DNA from: Paenibacillaceae bacterium
GTDB lineage: Bacteria > Bacillota > Bacilli > Paenibacillales > NBRC-103111
NCBI GenBank assembly: GCA_029256185.1
Contig: JAQSYI010000031.1
Span: forward strand, 1 to 64,000
Direction of reading: 5' to 3'
DNA length: 64,000 nucleotides
Part shown: one piece after another, positions 35,361-45,374 of the stretch
How the letters are laid out: each line of letters starts with the position of its first letter
How positions within the stretch are numbered: position 1 is the stretch's first letter
Translations under genes and position numbers: made by a program
The notes under the pieces: generated by a model
The model's database searches: none
Told to the model about the DNA's origin: nothing
The model's input: the letters and a program-made list of their open reading frames with translations, nothing else

Positions 35361-37133
35361 TTAATTGTTAAGCTTTGCCGGCAAGGCACCGGTGGTCTGG
35401 CGTCTCTGGGCATAATCATTCACATAGAATTCGGTGAACTTCTCCACTCCGGCATCCGTAAATGCCTTAATCGCTTCCTTCTTGATTGTGGCAAACTGGC
35501 TGTCATTCCCCGCCAGAATCAGTCTTGCCGCATAGCGGGCTGCCAGCTCCTTCACCTGGGCTTCCACTCTGTGCAAGTCCTCCGGAATGGCCGGCAGACC
35601 AACCTTGCCCTCCAGGATGATTTGCTCCGTTGTAAGCCCGGCAACATTGGTGTTGTTGTCAATAAGCTTGCCTTCCTTGATCCGCTTGGCAAGCACATCC
35701 CCAGGATGCAACCCGCCGTAATGCTTGCTGAAATCTTGCTCCAGCAGTGTGATTCCGTTAGCCAATGCTTCATTGGTTGCGAACAGGTCAATGGGCGTGT
35801 TGGTCTTCGGATCAATCACAGCGCTTCCCAGACCCATCAGATTAGGGTCGATATTGATGCCGGTTTGGCTCCAAGCCGCGCCCCCGGCCGTTTTCAGCGC
35901 AAGAACTTCCTCCTTCAGCTTGGGCTTGCCGTCCGCCATATCCCAGTGTACGCCCTCCACTCCGCTGAACAGCGTTCTGGCGCCTTCGTAGGAATAGAGA
36001 TAGTTAAGGAATTCCATCGCTTTCTCAGGATGCTTCGAGCTTTTGGATATGGAATAGCTTTTACCGGTCCAACCCAGCGGATTGACGCCTCCGCTCCATG
36101 CACTTTTGCCCACAGGCAGCACAACATAGCCTTTGCCCTCGTTGGCGAATTTGGTGTTGAAGTCGCCCATGGCCCACATGGCGGGACCGATCACGATTTG
36201 CCCTGCTGTTGCTTTGGCCAGATAATCATTATATTTCATAGTCAGGGCATCCGGGTCCAGCAGCCCCCGCATATAAGCCTTGTTATAGAAATCCATGGCC
36301 ACCCAGAACGTGGAGGCTTCATCTGTCAGAATGTTGCGGTATTGGGTTTCTCCCAGTTTTCGGGCCATCAAATCGCTATTATTGGTGGTCTGCATGGTGT
36401 GCCAGGAGAACGGGACCACATAGGGCCACAGTCCCCAATCCTGGAACATGGAGACCCCGTACATCTTCTTGCCGTCTGCGGTTACGGGATGCTTCTTGAC
36501 GATTTGCTCCAGGACATCAAGCAATTCATCCGGAGTGTTGAATTCAGGCGCCCCTATATCCTTATACAGATCCCACCGGATCGTGGGTCCAATCGTAAGG
36601 GGCTTATAGATGGAACTGGGCTCCGATTGAATCTGGGGAGACAGGAAGTACAGCTGCTTCTTGCCTTCGCTCCAATTCTCCCTGCTGTAATTGACCAGGA
36701 TCGGCACATTGTTCTTAATGTCCTTGCCGTATTGCTCCAGCATGTTATCCATGGGAATAATCAGATTGCCTTCAATCAGCTGCTTGCCGTATTTGGCGGG
36801 CTCTGCTCTGATAATATCCGGCAAGTCTCCCCCGGCCAACAAAACGCTGAACTTGCTGTCATCCGCCTCCACGTATTCAATTTTGACGCCGACTTTTTTG
36901 GCAATCTCTTGGGCAATGGCAGAATTGGGATACGTGTTCCAGCTAGTACCCGTCTCAATGACGAGCAGCCGCAACGTGACAACTTCCTCTGTCTTGGCCG
37001 CAGGTGATCCGGTGCTTCCCGGCGCGGGACTTTGTCCCGTATCGGAACTGCTGTTGTCGCTGCATGCGGCCAGCATCATCGAGGTGCATAAGACCGTTGC
37101 CAACGCCGCTTTTGAGAGCCCCCATCTTTTCAT
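35361..37133 (-). CDS. Extracellular sugar-binding lipoprotein of ABC importer B
   Basis: A 590-residue LplA-type solute-binding protein. Signal peptide with lipobox MMLAAC (Cys near residue 24), then a Ser/Gly/Pro-rich linker and the mature domain beginning with a TLRLLVIETGTSWNTYPNSAIAQEIAKKVG segment (in parts). Contains GGDLPDIIRAEPAKYGKQLIEGNLIIPMDN-like lid region. ATG at 37133 follows GAGGAGG at a 7-base distance. It is preceded by the kinase/regulator pair of locus B and followed by a terminator and the permeases. Confidence 0.92.
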   Translation of the reverse strand: MKRWGLSKAALATVLCTSMMLAACSDNSSSDTGQSPAPGSTGSPAAKTEEVVTLRLLVIETGTSWNTYPNSAIAQEIAKKVGVKIEYVEADDSKFSVLLAGGDLPDIIRAEPAKYGKQLIEGNLIIPMDNMLEQYGKDIKNNVPILVNYSRENWSEGKKQLYFLSPQIQSEPSSIYKPLTIGPTIRWDLYKDIGAPEFNTPDELLDVLEQIVKKHPVTADGKKMYGVSMFQDWGLWPYVVPFSWHTMQTTNNSDLMARKLGETQYRNILTDEASTFWVAMDFYNKAYMRGLLDPDALTMKYNDYLAKATAGQIVIGPAMWAMGDFNTKFANEGKGYVVLPVGKSAWSGGVNPLGWTGKSYSISKSSKHPEKAMEFLNYLYSYEGARTLFSGVEGVHWDMADGKPKLKEEVLALKTAGGAAWSQTGINIDPNLMGLGSAVIDPKTNTPIDLFATNEALANGITLLEQDFSKHYGGLHPGDVLAKRIKEGKLIDNNTNVAGLTTEQIILEGKVGLPAIPEDLHRVEAQVKELAARYAARLILAGNDSQFATIKKEAIKAFTDAGVEKFTEFYVNDYAQRRQTTGALPAKLNN

Positions 37134-37337
37134 CGTATTTCCTCCTCGTAAAATGGTTGATCTGTTTTCCCTTCCGATGATAACAGGATGGAGGCGCATA
37201 CAAAACGCAGAAAATGTGGATTCTATTGAATTATCTACAGATAATGGAAAGCCGGATTGAACAATTTTACGCTCCGCTTGAACAAAATTCCTGCAACCGC
37301 CGTCTGGGATGCCGTTTTAACCGGACCGCAAATAACG

Positions 37338-39158
37338 CTAGGAGTCCTCCCGGCTCAACGGCATTCTTACGCGCACCAATGTGCCATCGTTTTGGGGTAC
37401 CAGCCGGACACCGTAATTGGCTCCGTAGTGGAGTTGAATTCTCTTATTGACGTTGTATAAGCCAATACCGCTGCCTGTTGTTCCGCTTTCCGCCGAGAAA
37501 CGCTCGCCCGATTCCAAGTAATGATTGATTTCTTGCAATTTGGCGGCAGTAATTCCTACGCCCGAATCGTAGACGGCAATAATGAAATTATCCTCTGCCT
37601 CGTAAGCATGAATTTGGATTTGCATGGTTTGCCCGTCGTCATGTCTTCCGAAGGTAATGGAGTTCTCAATCAGCGGCTGCAGAATAAACCGGGGTACCTT
37701 GTGCTCCAAATCCCGTTCGTCCACATCGATCTCAAACACAATGCTGTCGGTAAAGCGCATATTAATGATTCGTATGTAATTTTCCAAATAATGCAGCTCA
37801 TCACGAAGGGTGCACATGGAGTCCTTGCTTGTAAATACAGGCCGCAGGATATTGCCAAGCGCCACAATGCTGGTTACAATATGGTCCGCTTTGACACCGG
37901 AAGCCATCCAGCGGATCATATTCAGTGTATTATAGAGAAAATGGGGATTAATTTGATTTTGCAGCGCTTCCATCTCCAGCTTGCGCCGCTTCTCCTGAAT
38001 GTCATTGGTTTTATTGATCAGATCTACGATGCCGAGAGACATTTCGTTAAACCGCCGGATAACAATGCCCAATTCATTATTCGGCACTTTGGCAAAGGTG
38101 ACCCCAAGCTCGCCCCGGCTCATATCCTTCATCTTGTGGGCCAGCACCTGAAGCGGATGGATCATCTTTTTCAGCCAAAAGTACGAAATGACGAAAATAA
38201 CAATCAGGCTCAGCAGAAACACCACAACCAGCAGCGTTTGCATGGAATAGATTTGATTGGATATTTGATCAAGGGGAATTTCTTTTACCATATGCCATCC
38301 CGTTCTGTTAAGCCGATAGTAGACCACCTGAACGGAATCCTCCGCTTTCCCCTTGTCATAACTTCCGTAAACGGCTCCCTCAGGAGAAAAGGGATAATAA
38401 CGGCTGACATCTCCCACATCACTTTGATTGCTGCTGGATATGACAACTCCTTGGGCGTCAACAATATACATTTTCCCTTCCGAAGCGTCCAGCGACGTGG
38501 CGTATATGGAGGACAAATATTTTTCGTCCACGTTCAGAATAAGGATGGCATTGGACAACGGTGAAAATAAAGGCCTGACTTCCCGCGCGATGCTGATTAC
38601 TTTGCCGGGATTCTCATTAAGCATATACGGATTGTAATAAGCCTTGTCCACCCCTCCCTTGATTTTCAATTGGGGAAACGACTTGTAAGCGTCCCGGTAA
38701 ATATCGGAATGGATGAACCGCTCCATCCATTCCTGTCCCTCATGGACAAGTGTTGTCGTGGCTGTTCCGCCAACAACGCCTTGCGTCTGCCCGATAATAT
38801 AGATAGAGTCAATAAAATGGTAATTGCCGGCGTAGCTTTCAATGGTGGAATGAAGCGCGTTTTTGATTTCCAGCAGTTCAAGCTGGCCCATCTCCGGCGT
38901 GTAGTTCAGAAACCGCTGTACGCTGGCATCCAGAATAAAAACCTTGGACAACGAATCCACATCGTCGACCAGCCCTTCGATATTGTGATCCAGCTGCTGG
39001 AATTGCTGCTGCAGCAGAATCTCATTATTATCCTTGATCGTGCCCAGCATAAAGGAATAAATAAAATAAGAAGCTGCCAGCAGCACAATCAAGCTTATAA
39101 ACATATAAAAAACAATCAGCTGGGTACCAAGATTCTGAAACCGTCCCCTGAGCTTCAT
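37338..39158 (-). CDS. YesM-type sensor histidine kinase B
   Basis: A 606-residue kinase built like kinase A. Membrane helices at about 13-37 and 303-328 bracket an extracellular sensor. A HAMP segment is followed by the His_kinase domain with QINPHFLYN (His near residue 404) and HATPase motifs PLIENSITFG and DSGVGI. Its ATG overlaps the stop of the regulator gene (39155-39158), showing translational coupling. It likely reports on an extracellular glycan that importer B carries. Confidence 0.92.
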   Translation of the reverse strand: MKLRGRFQNLGTQLIVFYMFISLIVLLAASYFIYSFMLGTIKDNNEILLQQQFQQLDHNIEGLVDDVDSLSKVFILDASVQRFLNYTPEMGQLELLEIKNALHSTIESYAGNYHFIDSIYIIGQTQGVVGGTATTTLVHEGQEWMERFIHSDIYRDAYKSFPQLKIKGGVDKAYYNPYMLNENPGKVISIAREVRPLFSPLSNAILILNVDEKYLSSIYATSLDASEGKMYIVDAQGVVISSSNQSDVGDVSRYYPFSPEGAVYGSYDKGKAEDSVQVVYYRLNRTGWHMVKEIPLDQISNQIYSMQTLLVVVFLLSLIVIFVISYFWLKKMIHPLQVLAHKMKDMSRGELGVTFAKVPNNELGIVIRRFNEMSLGIVDLINKTNDIQEKRRKLEMEALQNQINPHFLYNTLNMIRWMASGVKADHIVTSIVALGNILRPVFTSKDSMCTLRDELHYLENYIRIINMRFTDSIVFEIDVDERDLEHKVPRFILQPLIENSITFGRHDDGQTMQIQIHAYEAEDNFIIAVYDSGVGITAAKLQEINHYLESGERFSAESGTTGSGIGLYNVNKRIQLHYGANYGVRLVPQNDGTLVRVRMPLSREDS

Positions 39159-40780
39159 TCGGACCCCGAGGATTCAGGCAAGTATTGACTCCGGTACTGG
39201 TTCGGATTCAAGCCCGTCATCTTCTTGAACACTTTGCTGAAATAGGTATATTCCGGTGAGAAGCCTACCTTGACTGCAATGTCATATGACTTCATATTGG
39301 TCCGGGTCAGCAGTTCCTTGGCTCTTTCAATCCGGTAGCAGTTCAAGTATTCCACGAAGGTAATCCGCAGCTCCTTCTTGAATAAATTGCTGAAGTAACC
39401 GAAGCTTAGGTTGACGTGGTCGGCTACCTGCTGGAGGCTGATGTTTTGGTTATAGTTATGCTTGATAAACTGGACGGCCTTTGAAATTTCGCTGCTTATT
39501 TGCAGATGAGACCGGGATTGTTCCACAACCCGCACCATATAATCATCGACAGACCCAAGCATCTCGGGCAAGGTATCGCATAAATTCAGCTTTTCCGTAA
39601 CGTGGAACAGCAGTGCCTTTTCATTTGGCTGGCTATCCTGCACATTGGAATTCACCCACTGGATCAATTGGTACAGGATCACTCTGATGGCGCCTTTCTC
39701 ACCGGAGAGTGCATCTGTCAATGTGCCTAAATATTGATCAAATTCCGTTTGCTGCATGGGGCTGAGAATTTTCCGCAGCGGCTCGTAGCAGCGCAGCTTG
39801 TCTATATGCTCATAAATATGGCTCGGATCGGCAAGATCTCCAGCCTGGTGCTTCTGCCCAGGGCCCATAATAAACTTTTTCTCCAGCATATGCACGGATT
39901 CATAATAAAGCTTGCGCAGCGATTTGTAACCGCTTAGAATTCCGCTTACGCCAAATGATACGGAAGCATTGTAGCAGCTGTGCATCACATCCTTGATTTT
40001 ATTCAAGATCTTGTGAATTTCTTGGTTGACGGCTTGCTCTGAAACCAGATCCTCAAAGCTGACCAGGAGCAAATAACGGGTCTCGTCCAGATAGATGATT
40101 TCGCCGCGGTTGTATGAGTTCATAATCTCATAAAAAATATTCAACAAAGCCGCCTTGATTAAATGCCCGTTTTTATCCCGGAACCGGTCCTTCAACTCAA
40201 AATAGTTGTCTACTTCAACCGTGCACGCCACCATTCGAACCTGAGAAAGACGGAGCCGGCTCGCCGCGGCAAACTGTTCAAGTTCCTCTGCCGAATAAAT
40301 CCCGTAGAACAGAAAATCCTTTAAATATTTTTCCTTAATCAGATCCATATTCACCGGCACGGCTGGCTGCTTCTCGTTGCTGCTTTTAAGCGAATCCCGG
40401 GCTTCCAGCTCCGAGCGGACTGCTCCAAGAACATGCCCGATCTCTTCTTCGGTCATGGTCAGCTTGAGAATGTAGTTGGAAACACCAAGGGACATGGCCT
40501 TTCTGACCAGCTCGAATTCTTCCAGACAGGACAATACAACAATGCGTGTTTCCTTGTTTTCTTTACGTACCTTCGATATCAGTTCCATTCCGTCCATCTT
40601 GGGCATTCGGATGTCGGTGATAATCAAATCGGGAAAACCTTGGCTTAGACAATAATTCCAAGCAGCTTGGCCATCCGGAAGGTCGGCTGCAACGGTCATA
40701 TGAAACATGGTCCAGTCCACCGAGCTTTTCATCCCGATCCGGACAAGCATTTCGTCCTCCACAATGATCACTTTGTACAT
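39155..40780 (-). CDS. YesN-type AraC response regulator B
   Basis: A 541-residue response regulator. Receiver domain MYKVIIVEDEMLVRIGMKSS with phospho-acceptor Asp56 in DLIITDIRMP. A central region of about 300 residues is followed by two AraC HTH motifs (ISLQQVADHVNLSFGYFSNLF, IAVKVGFSPEYTYFSKVFKK). GGAGGGG lies before the ATG at 40780; the upstream in-frame ATG at 40816 is unsupported. It heads the long operon running through kinase B, importer B, GH3, GH2, GH140-like and an AraC gene. Confidence 0.92.
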   Translation of the reverse strand: MYKVIIVEDEMLVRIGMKSSVDWTMFHMTVAADLPDGQAAWNYCLSQGFPDLIITDIRMPKMDGMELISKVRKENKETRIVVLSCLEEFELVRKAMSLGVSNYILKLTMTEEEIGHVLGAVRSELEARDSLKSSNEKQPAVPVNMDLIKEKYLKDFLFYGIYSAEELEQFAAASRLRLSQVRMVACTVEVDNYFELKDRFRDKNGHLIKAALLNIFYEIMNSYNRGEIIYLDETRYLLLVSFEDLVSEQAVNQEIHKILNKIKDVMHSCYNASVSFGVSGILSGYKSLRKLYYESVHMLEKKFIMGPGQKHQAGDLADPSHIYEHIDKLRCYEPLRKILSPMQQTEFDQYLGTLTDALSGEKGAIRVILYQLIQWVNSNVQDSQPNEKALLFHVTEKLNLCDTLPEMLGSVDDYMVRVVEQSRSHLQISSEISKAVQFIKHNYNQNISLQQVADHVNLSFGYFSNLFKKELRITFVEYLNCYRIERAKELLTRTNMKSYDIAVKVGFSPEYTYFSKVFKKMTGLNPNQYRSQYLPESSGSE

Positions 40781-40913
40781 ATGTCCCCTCCTTTCATGAA
40801 TTTCTGTTATATTCACCTTCTCCTTTCTATTATGTCAAGGGTATAGAAGATGTTCAACTCCCAGTTTTCCCGGTATATACATTTTCTTCATCTTCCTGCG
40901 CTCCTTGGCGCAG

Positions 40914-40944
40914 CAAAACAACCGCCCCGGATGGGGCGGCTGCT
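40914..40944 (-). terminator. Terminator matching that at 13535
   Basis: Minus-strand GCCGCCCC-AT-CCGGGGCGG followed by TTGTTTTG. Flank and stem are nearly identical to 13535-13565. It would end leftward transcription from the EamA gene before the regulator B promoter. Confidence 0.75.
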
Positions 40945-41008
40945 CTGCAGCGGACCGTATTGCTTCAGGCAGAAGAAATCTGCCCCGCAGCGCTTTTTTT
41001 ACCACAGC

Positions 41009-41057
41009 AGAATGTTTAATCGCTTAACAGCGCGAAAGCGCGTAAGGTAAACATTCT
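41009..41057. other. Long nested inverted repeat downstream of EamA gene
   Basis: Perfect 10-bp arms AGAATGTTTA (41009-41018) and TAAACATTCT (41048-41057) enclose a second dyad CTTA...GCGC-GAAA-GCGC...TAAG with a GNRA-like tetraloop. Neither strand has a T-tract right after it. With the nearby terminators, this 300-base gap (40781-41079) holds only regulatory structure and the regulator B promoter; no gene is seen. Confidence 0.55.
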
Positions 41058-41079
41058 GATTGGCGATAAAAACTTCCGC

Positions 41080-42039
41080 TTAAACGCGGTCGCTCATCCT
41101 CGAAATACTCCGATAGGAGTTTTTCTCATGATAATTGATGATCACAATGCCCAGGCAAACCAGCAGCAGGGCCAGCATGTTCTTCGGGATGAAGATATTT
41201 TCCCTGAGAAATAAGCCGGATGTTAAGGTACCGAATATGGGAGTGCCCAAGCCAAATATGGATACCTTTGAAAGTTCATTGAATTTTAAGAGAAGCATCC
41301 AGACCACATAAGCCACCGAGGAGGCTATACTCAACAGCAGCAGCGCGGTTACTCCTTTTAGAGATACTGCCGAGATGGCTCCGTTGCCGGTCCACCCGAT
41401 TAAGGTGAGAATAATACCGCCAAGAAGCTGTTGACAGCCCGTGATAAAGACGGGGTCCTCATCTCTCAGCAGCAGTTTGGAGAACAGATAGGCAGTCGCC
41501 ACCGAAACAGCAGCCAGCAGTACAAAGCCTTCTCCAAGCAGCCCGAATGATACATTCATATCCGAACCGATATTCATGACGGCAATCCCGAGCAGACCGA
41601 AGCCGCAGCCCAGCAGTTCTTTTTTTCCAAAATGAGAATCCCGATAAAAAACTGGCGCCGCCAAAATAATGATGAATGTCGAAAGCTCCTTGAGCACAGC
41701 GCCCTTTGCCCCTGTGGTGTTAGCAAGTCCGATGTAGGTAAAGCCGTAATGCAGCACCGTTTGGAATATGCAAAGGATAAGAATGCTTCTGATTGTTTTT
41801 ATGCTGAAAGGCGGTTTTTGGTGTTTGGCACGGAGCAGCACAACCGACAAAACGATAAGTCCCGATAATAGAAAGCGTAAGCCTGCAAGAAGGATTTTTG
41901 AACCAATGTCACTGCTTGCTATCATAAAATATTCATAGTTCAATTTGATGAGGGGAAAGCAGCAGCCCCACAGAAAGGTGCATAGAAGTGCCAGAAAAAC
42001 AAGGTTCCCGCGCTTTTGAAAAAAGCTTGACCCGGCCAT
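41080..42039 (-). CDS. EamA/DMT-family membrane transporter
   Basis: A 319-residue protein with ten hydrophobic segments in two EamA halves; the first half contains FLWGCCFPLIKLNYEYFMI and the second begins LLGCGFGLLGIAVMNIG. Members export or import small metabolites. It begins 12 bases after the beta-galactosidase gene, with GGGGGGAGAG before its ATG, so it is probably co-transcribed. A role in transport of a sugar-derived or amino compound is inference from context. Confidence 0.85.
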   Translation of the reverse strand: MAGSSFFQKRGNLVFLALLCTFLWGCCFPLIKLNYEYFMIASSDIGSKILLAGLRFLLSGLIVLSVVLLRAKHQKPPFSIKTIRSILILCIFQTVLHYGFTYIGLANTTGAKGAVLKELSTFIIILAAPVFYRDSHFGKKELLGCGFGLLGIAVMNIGSDMNVSFGLLGEGFVLLAAVSVATAYLFSKLLLRDEDPVFITGCQQLLGGIILTLIGWTGNGAISAVSLKGVTALLLLSIASSVAYVVWMLLLKFNELSKVSIFGLGTPIFGTLTSGLFLRENIFIPKNMLALLLVCLGIVIINYHEKNSYRSISRMSDRV

Positions 42040-42050
42040 GATCTCTCCCC

Positions 42051-44351
42051 CTAGCGTAACGCAATATCAAGCCGGGCAGGTTGCAAGCCGGGAGCTTGCG
42101 CCAGTACACGCAATATCCCCTTTTCCTTGGTTGTGCGCACCACCGCTGAAACCAATCCCGCCCTCATTTGTCTGGTATAAGAGTTCACCGGAACGTGGTC
42201 ACATACATCCGACCCGGTACCAAGCAGGGTGCCGTAACGGTTAATGGAGAAGGTGACGGCCGGAGAAGCGTCGGGAACAATATGTCCCTTGGAGTCGGTG
42301 CAAAAGCAGGTGATAATCGCCACGTCCTGTCCATCCGCCGCTATATTCTCATCCTCAAGCCTTACATGCAGCACGGCTGCTTCGCCTGCAGTTACCGCTT
42401 CATCCCTTGCAGCTTCAGCGCCTCCTGTTCTGGCCACCGCCTGCAAGGTGCCGGGCTCATAAGGCACCGTCCATTCCAGATGGGTATAGGGCCTGGCCTG
42501 CTTTGTCCCATAGCTTTTGCCGTTTACAAACAGCTCTGCTTCCTCACAATTGGTATAGGCCCAAACGGAAACGGGTTCTCCTTCTCTCCCCGGCAGATTC
42601 CAGTGGGGCAGCAGATGGATCATGGGGGTACCGGTCCAGAAGGACTGCATTTGGTAAAAGGCATCCTTTTTTTGCAGGAATAGATCCAACGCCCCTGACT
42701 GGGAACAAAGCCGTGGCCATGCGGTCTCCCCCCGGTGTTCAATGCCCGCCCATTGGAATGTGCCCGCTATCCACTTGCGTTCCGAGACGATCTGATAGGT
42801 GGCTTCTCTGGTTCCCAGACTCACCCCCGATAAATGATCGTAAGCGCTGTAATAGCCCTTATCCCGGCAATCGTCCAGATACCACCCGCGGGTAGAGCTG
42901 CTGGCGCAGCATTCCGAAATCAGAATGGGTGTCTGGGGATGCTTGGCGCGAAGCTCATCCAGACAATCCAGATTATAGTTCAAGCCGATCACCTGCATGC
43001 CTTCGTTGACCGGAGCATCCACAGGCTTATGACACACCGCTGCGGTGATGCAGCGGGAACGGTCAAGCGCTGCTGCGGCTGCCACCATTCTCTCGGCAAT
43101 GCGCTTGCCCTGCTCCTGCGCATGAAGGGGCTCTTCATTTCCGATTGACCAGAGAATGACGGACGGATGGTTGCGGTCGCGCTTTATCAGAGCCTCCAGT
43201 TGGGAGATCCCTTCAGGCGAGGAATGAAAGCCTCTTGTTTCGCACATGACCAGAAATCCCAGCTCATCTGCCGCATTCATCGTTTCCTCGGCCGTCATAT
43301 AATGTGCGGCGCGGTAGCCGTTGGCTCCCATTTCCTTCAATAATTTCATCCGGTAGCGCTGTACTCGGTCAGGCATGGCTTTCCCGGTTAAGCCGTAATC
43401 CTGGTGGCAGCACACGCCCTTGATTTCAAGCTGCTCTTCGTTGAGAAAAAATCCCCCGTCTGCATCAAACCGGATAGTGCGGAAGCCAAAGGGAGTGAGA
43501 ACCTGATCCATCTCCACACCGTCTCGCAGCACTGTCGTGCGAAGCGTATACATATTGGTACGGTTGACCGACCATAATCTTGGATTCCGGACAGGTACGG
43601 TATCGCGGAGAATGGATTTATTCTTGGGCTGTACAGAAGCGCTTTGATTCCATTCTGCTGCGGTCCGGCCCATGCCATCAAGAATCTCATTTTTGATCTG
43701 AACCTCCTGTTCAATGCTGTCGTCATTACGGACTGTCGTTTCAACGGAAACGTCCCACGTCTCTTCTTTCTTGGCCGGACAAGCATAGACTCCCCAGAGA
43801 TCAACGGACTGGAGCTCCGTTTTGATCAGCCGGACATGTCTGTACATACCGCCGCCGTCATACCACCAGCCCTCCGGCTCCGTAGGGTCGACGAAAACTG
43901 CGACCACATTTTCCTTGTCAAAGTTGGCGTAGTCCGTGATATCCACTTCAAAGGAGAGATATCCGCTGAAATTGCGGTGCAGGAGGCAGCCGTTCACATA
44001 AATTCGGGAATGGCCCATAATTCCTTCAAAATACAGGGTGATTCGTTTATTCCGGTCGGCAGCCTCTAGAAGAAAGAGCTTCCGGTACCAAGCCTCCTGA
44101 ACCTTCAAATAGCCTCTGGCCGCACTGTTCTCCTTGGACGGGGTTTCTGTAATGACATAATCATGGGGAAGGGTTACCGCAGACCAATCCCTGCCGGCCG
44201 CCTGGTATTGTACGGAGGCGGGACCGGCAACGGCGCCATTGGTTTTGCACATGGAGTATTCCGGCTTTGTTTCATCCGGAAAAGACAGTGCCTTTTCGCT
44301 GCCTGCAAGCTTACATTTCCAATCAAAATCAAAGTTTATGACCTCTCTCAT
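42051..44351 (-). CDS. GH2 beta-galactosidase-like enzyme
   Basis: A 766-residue cytoplasmic GH2 enzyme. A sugar-binding jelly roll (WYRKLFLLEAA, EGIMGHSRIYVNG), an immunoglobulin-like domain, the TIM barrel, and two C-terminal sandwich domains (DUF4982-like, then Big-4-like with AVTFSINRYGTLLGTG) are recognisable. Acid/base Glu lies in ILWSIGNEE near residue 406 and the nucleophile Glu in ILISECC near residue 480. GGAG lies nine bases before ATG 44351, giving the family-like start MREVINFDFDW; the longer frame upstream to 44903 overlaps the divergent AraC promoter and is rejected. It is divergent from two AraC genes. Confidence 0.88.
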   Translation of the reverse strand: MREVINFDFDWKCKLAGSEKALSFPDETKPEYSMCKTNGAVAGPASVQYQAAGRDWSAVTLPHDYVITETPSKENSAARGYLKVQEAWYRKLFLLEAADRNKRITLYFEGIMGHSRIYVNGCLLHRNFSGYLSFEVDITDYANFDKENVVAVFVDPTEPEGWWYDGGGMYRHVRLIKTELQSVDLWGVYACPAKKEETWDVSVETTVRNDDSIEQEVQIKNEILDGMGRTAAEWNQSASVQPKNKSILRDTVPVRNPRLWSVNRTNMYTLRTTVLRDGVEMDQVLTPFGFRTIRFDADGGFFLNEEQLEIKGVCCHQDYGLTGKAMPDRVQRYRMKLLKEMGANGYRAAHYMTAEETMNAADELGFLVMCETRGFHSSPEGISQLEALIKRDRNHPSVILWSIGNEEPLHAQEQGKRIAERMVAAAAALDRSRCITAAVCHKPVDAPVNEGMQVIGLNYNLDCLDELRAKHPQTPILISECCASSSTRGWYLDDCRDKGYYSAYDHLSGVSLGTREATYQIVSERKWIAGTFQWAGIEHRGETAWPRLCSQSGALDLFLQKKDAFYQMQSFWTGTPMIHLLPHWNLPGREGEPVSVWAYTNCEEAELFVNGKSYGTKQARPYTHLEWTVPYEPGTLQAVARTGGAEAARDEAVTAGEAAVLHVRLEDENIAADGQDVAIITCFCTDSKGHIVPDASPAVTFSINRYGTLLGTGSDVCDHVPVNSYTRQMRAGLVSAVVRTTKEKGILRVLAQAPGLQPARLDIALR

Positions 44352-44516
44352 ATCGCTCAGCTCCTTACCCGTATTATAGCCAGGCGATGCTTCCCGGAGC
44401 CATATCATAACCTGTTGATCTGACATGGACATTTCTGCTGAAAAGGCATTTTTATGCACTTGATTTCTATCGGCGCCTTTACTATATTTTAGATAACCTA
44501 GAAAGCAGGTGACAGG

Positions 44517-45374
44517 ATGCGGGTTCAGATAGGAAGATTGGATAATGAGAGTATCAATGATCTTGATTCCGCTTTGTACTTGCAAGTGAACTCCTGCGGT
44601 ATTCTGCATACGGAACAGGACGGCATGGAGACCAAGCGTCCGAAAGGGAGGAAGGATTATCAGCTGGTTGTGATTGTGTCGGGGGGTGCGGTTTTTCATT
44701 ACAATGATACATCGGTAGCCCTGAGCGGCGGAGATATGATTATCGTACCGCCTTATATCAGAAACGAATACTATTATAAAGCCAGAACCGATGTTCTGTG
44801 GCTGCATTTCTCCGGCACGGAGGTCCCTCTCCTCGCATTGCAATACGGCTTGGAGCCGTATCAAAAATACCGGCTTGCTGAAACAGGAGAGCTTATGCTT
44901 CATGCCGGCATGCTGATCAAGGAGCTTCAGTTAAAGCGTACGGGTTTTATGCATACCTGCGCCGGTTATTTGCTGCTGATGCTCATGTCCGCCAAGCGCA
45001 GGATAGAGTCGGGACTCAGCTTGGAAAAGCAGGGCAGGGCCCCTGACTTGACCTGCATTGTGGAGGATATCCAGAGCAATTACGCCCAAACCAAAGAAAT
45101 GGCCGATTATGCCCAAATGTGCAGCCTGAGCGTATCCCGGTTTGCTCACCTGTTTACGGAGAGGTATCATCAATCCCCCCACAGCTTTCGCCTGGAGGTG
45201 CGAATATCCCAGGCGAAATATCTGCTGAAGGATACATTGATACCGGTTCAGGAGATTGCCAGAAATGTGGGGTATCAGGACCCGCTGTATTTCAGCCGTC
45301 TGTTTAAGAAACACACGGGAGCTTCCCCCACCGAATTTCGCGAGAATGCATTCCAGGAGGAGCCCCGCTTATGA
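44517..45374 (+). CDS. AraC family regulator (tandem copy 1)
   Basis: A 285-residue AraC regulator. An N-terminal cupin-like sensing domain (residues about 45-110, LVVIVSGGAVFHYN and MIIVPPYIRNEYYY) precedes two HTH motifs (TKEMADYAQMCSLSVSRFAHLF and VQEIARNVGYQDPLYFSRLFKK, the latter in parts). It is divergent from the beta-galactosidase gene with a 165-base control region between. AGGTGACAGG precedes the ATG. The stop codon overlaps the start of a second AraC gene. Confidence 0.9.
   Translation: MRVQIGRLDNESINDLDSALYLQVNSCGILHTEQDGMETKRPKGRKDYQLVVIVSGGAVFHYNDTSVALSGGDMIIVPPYIRNEYYYKARTDVLWLHFSGTEVPLLALQYGLEPYQKYRLAETGELMLHAGMLIKELQLKRTGFMHTCAGYLLLMLMSAKRRIESGLSLEKQGRAPDLTCIVEDIQSNYAQTKEMADYAQMCSLSVSRFAHLFTERYHQSPHSFRLEVRISQAKYLLKDTLIPVQEIARNVGYQDPLYFSRLFKKHTGASPTEFRENAFQEEPRL

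Noticed and set aside
44352..44903. N-terminal extension of the beta-galactosidase
   Set aside because: It overlaps the divergent AraC gene and promoter; the ATG at 44351 has a good ribosome binding site and a family-like start.
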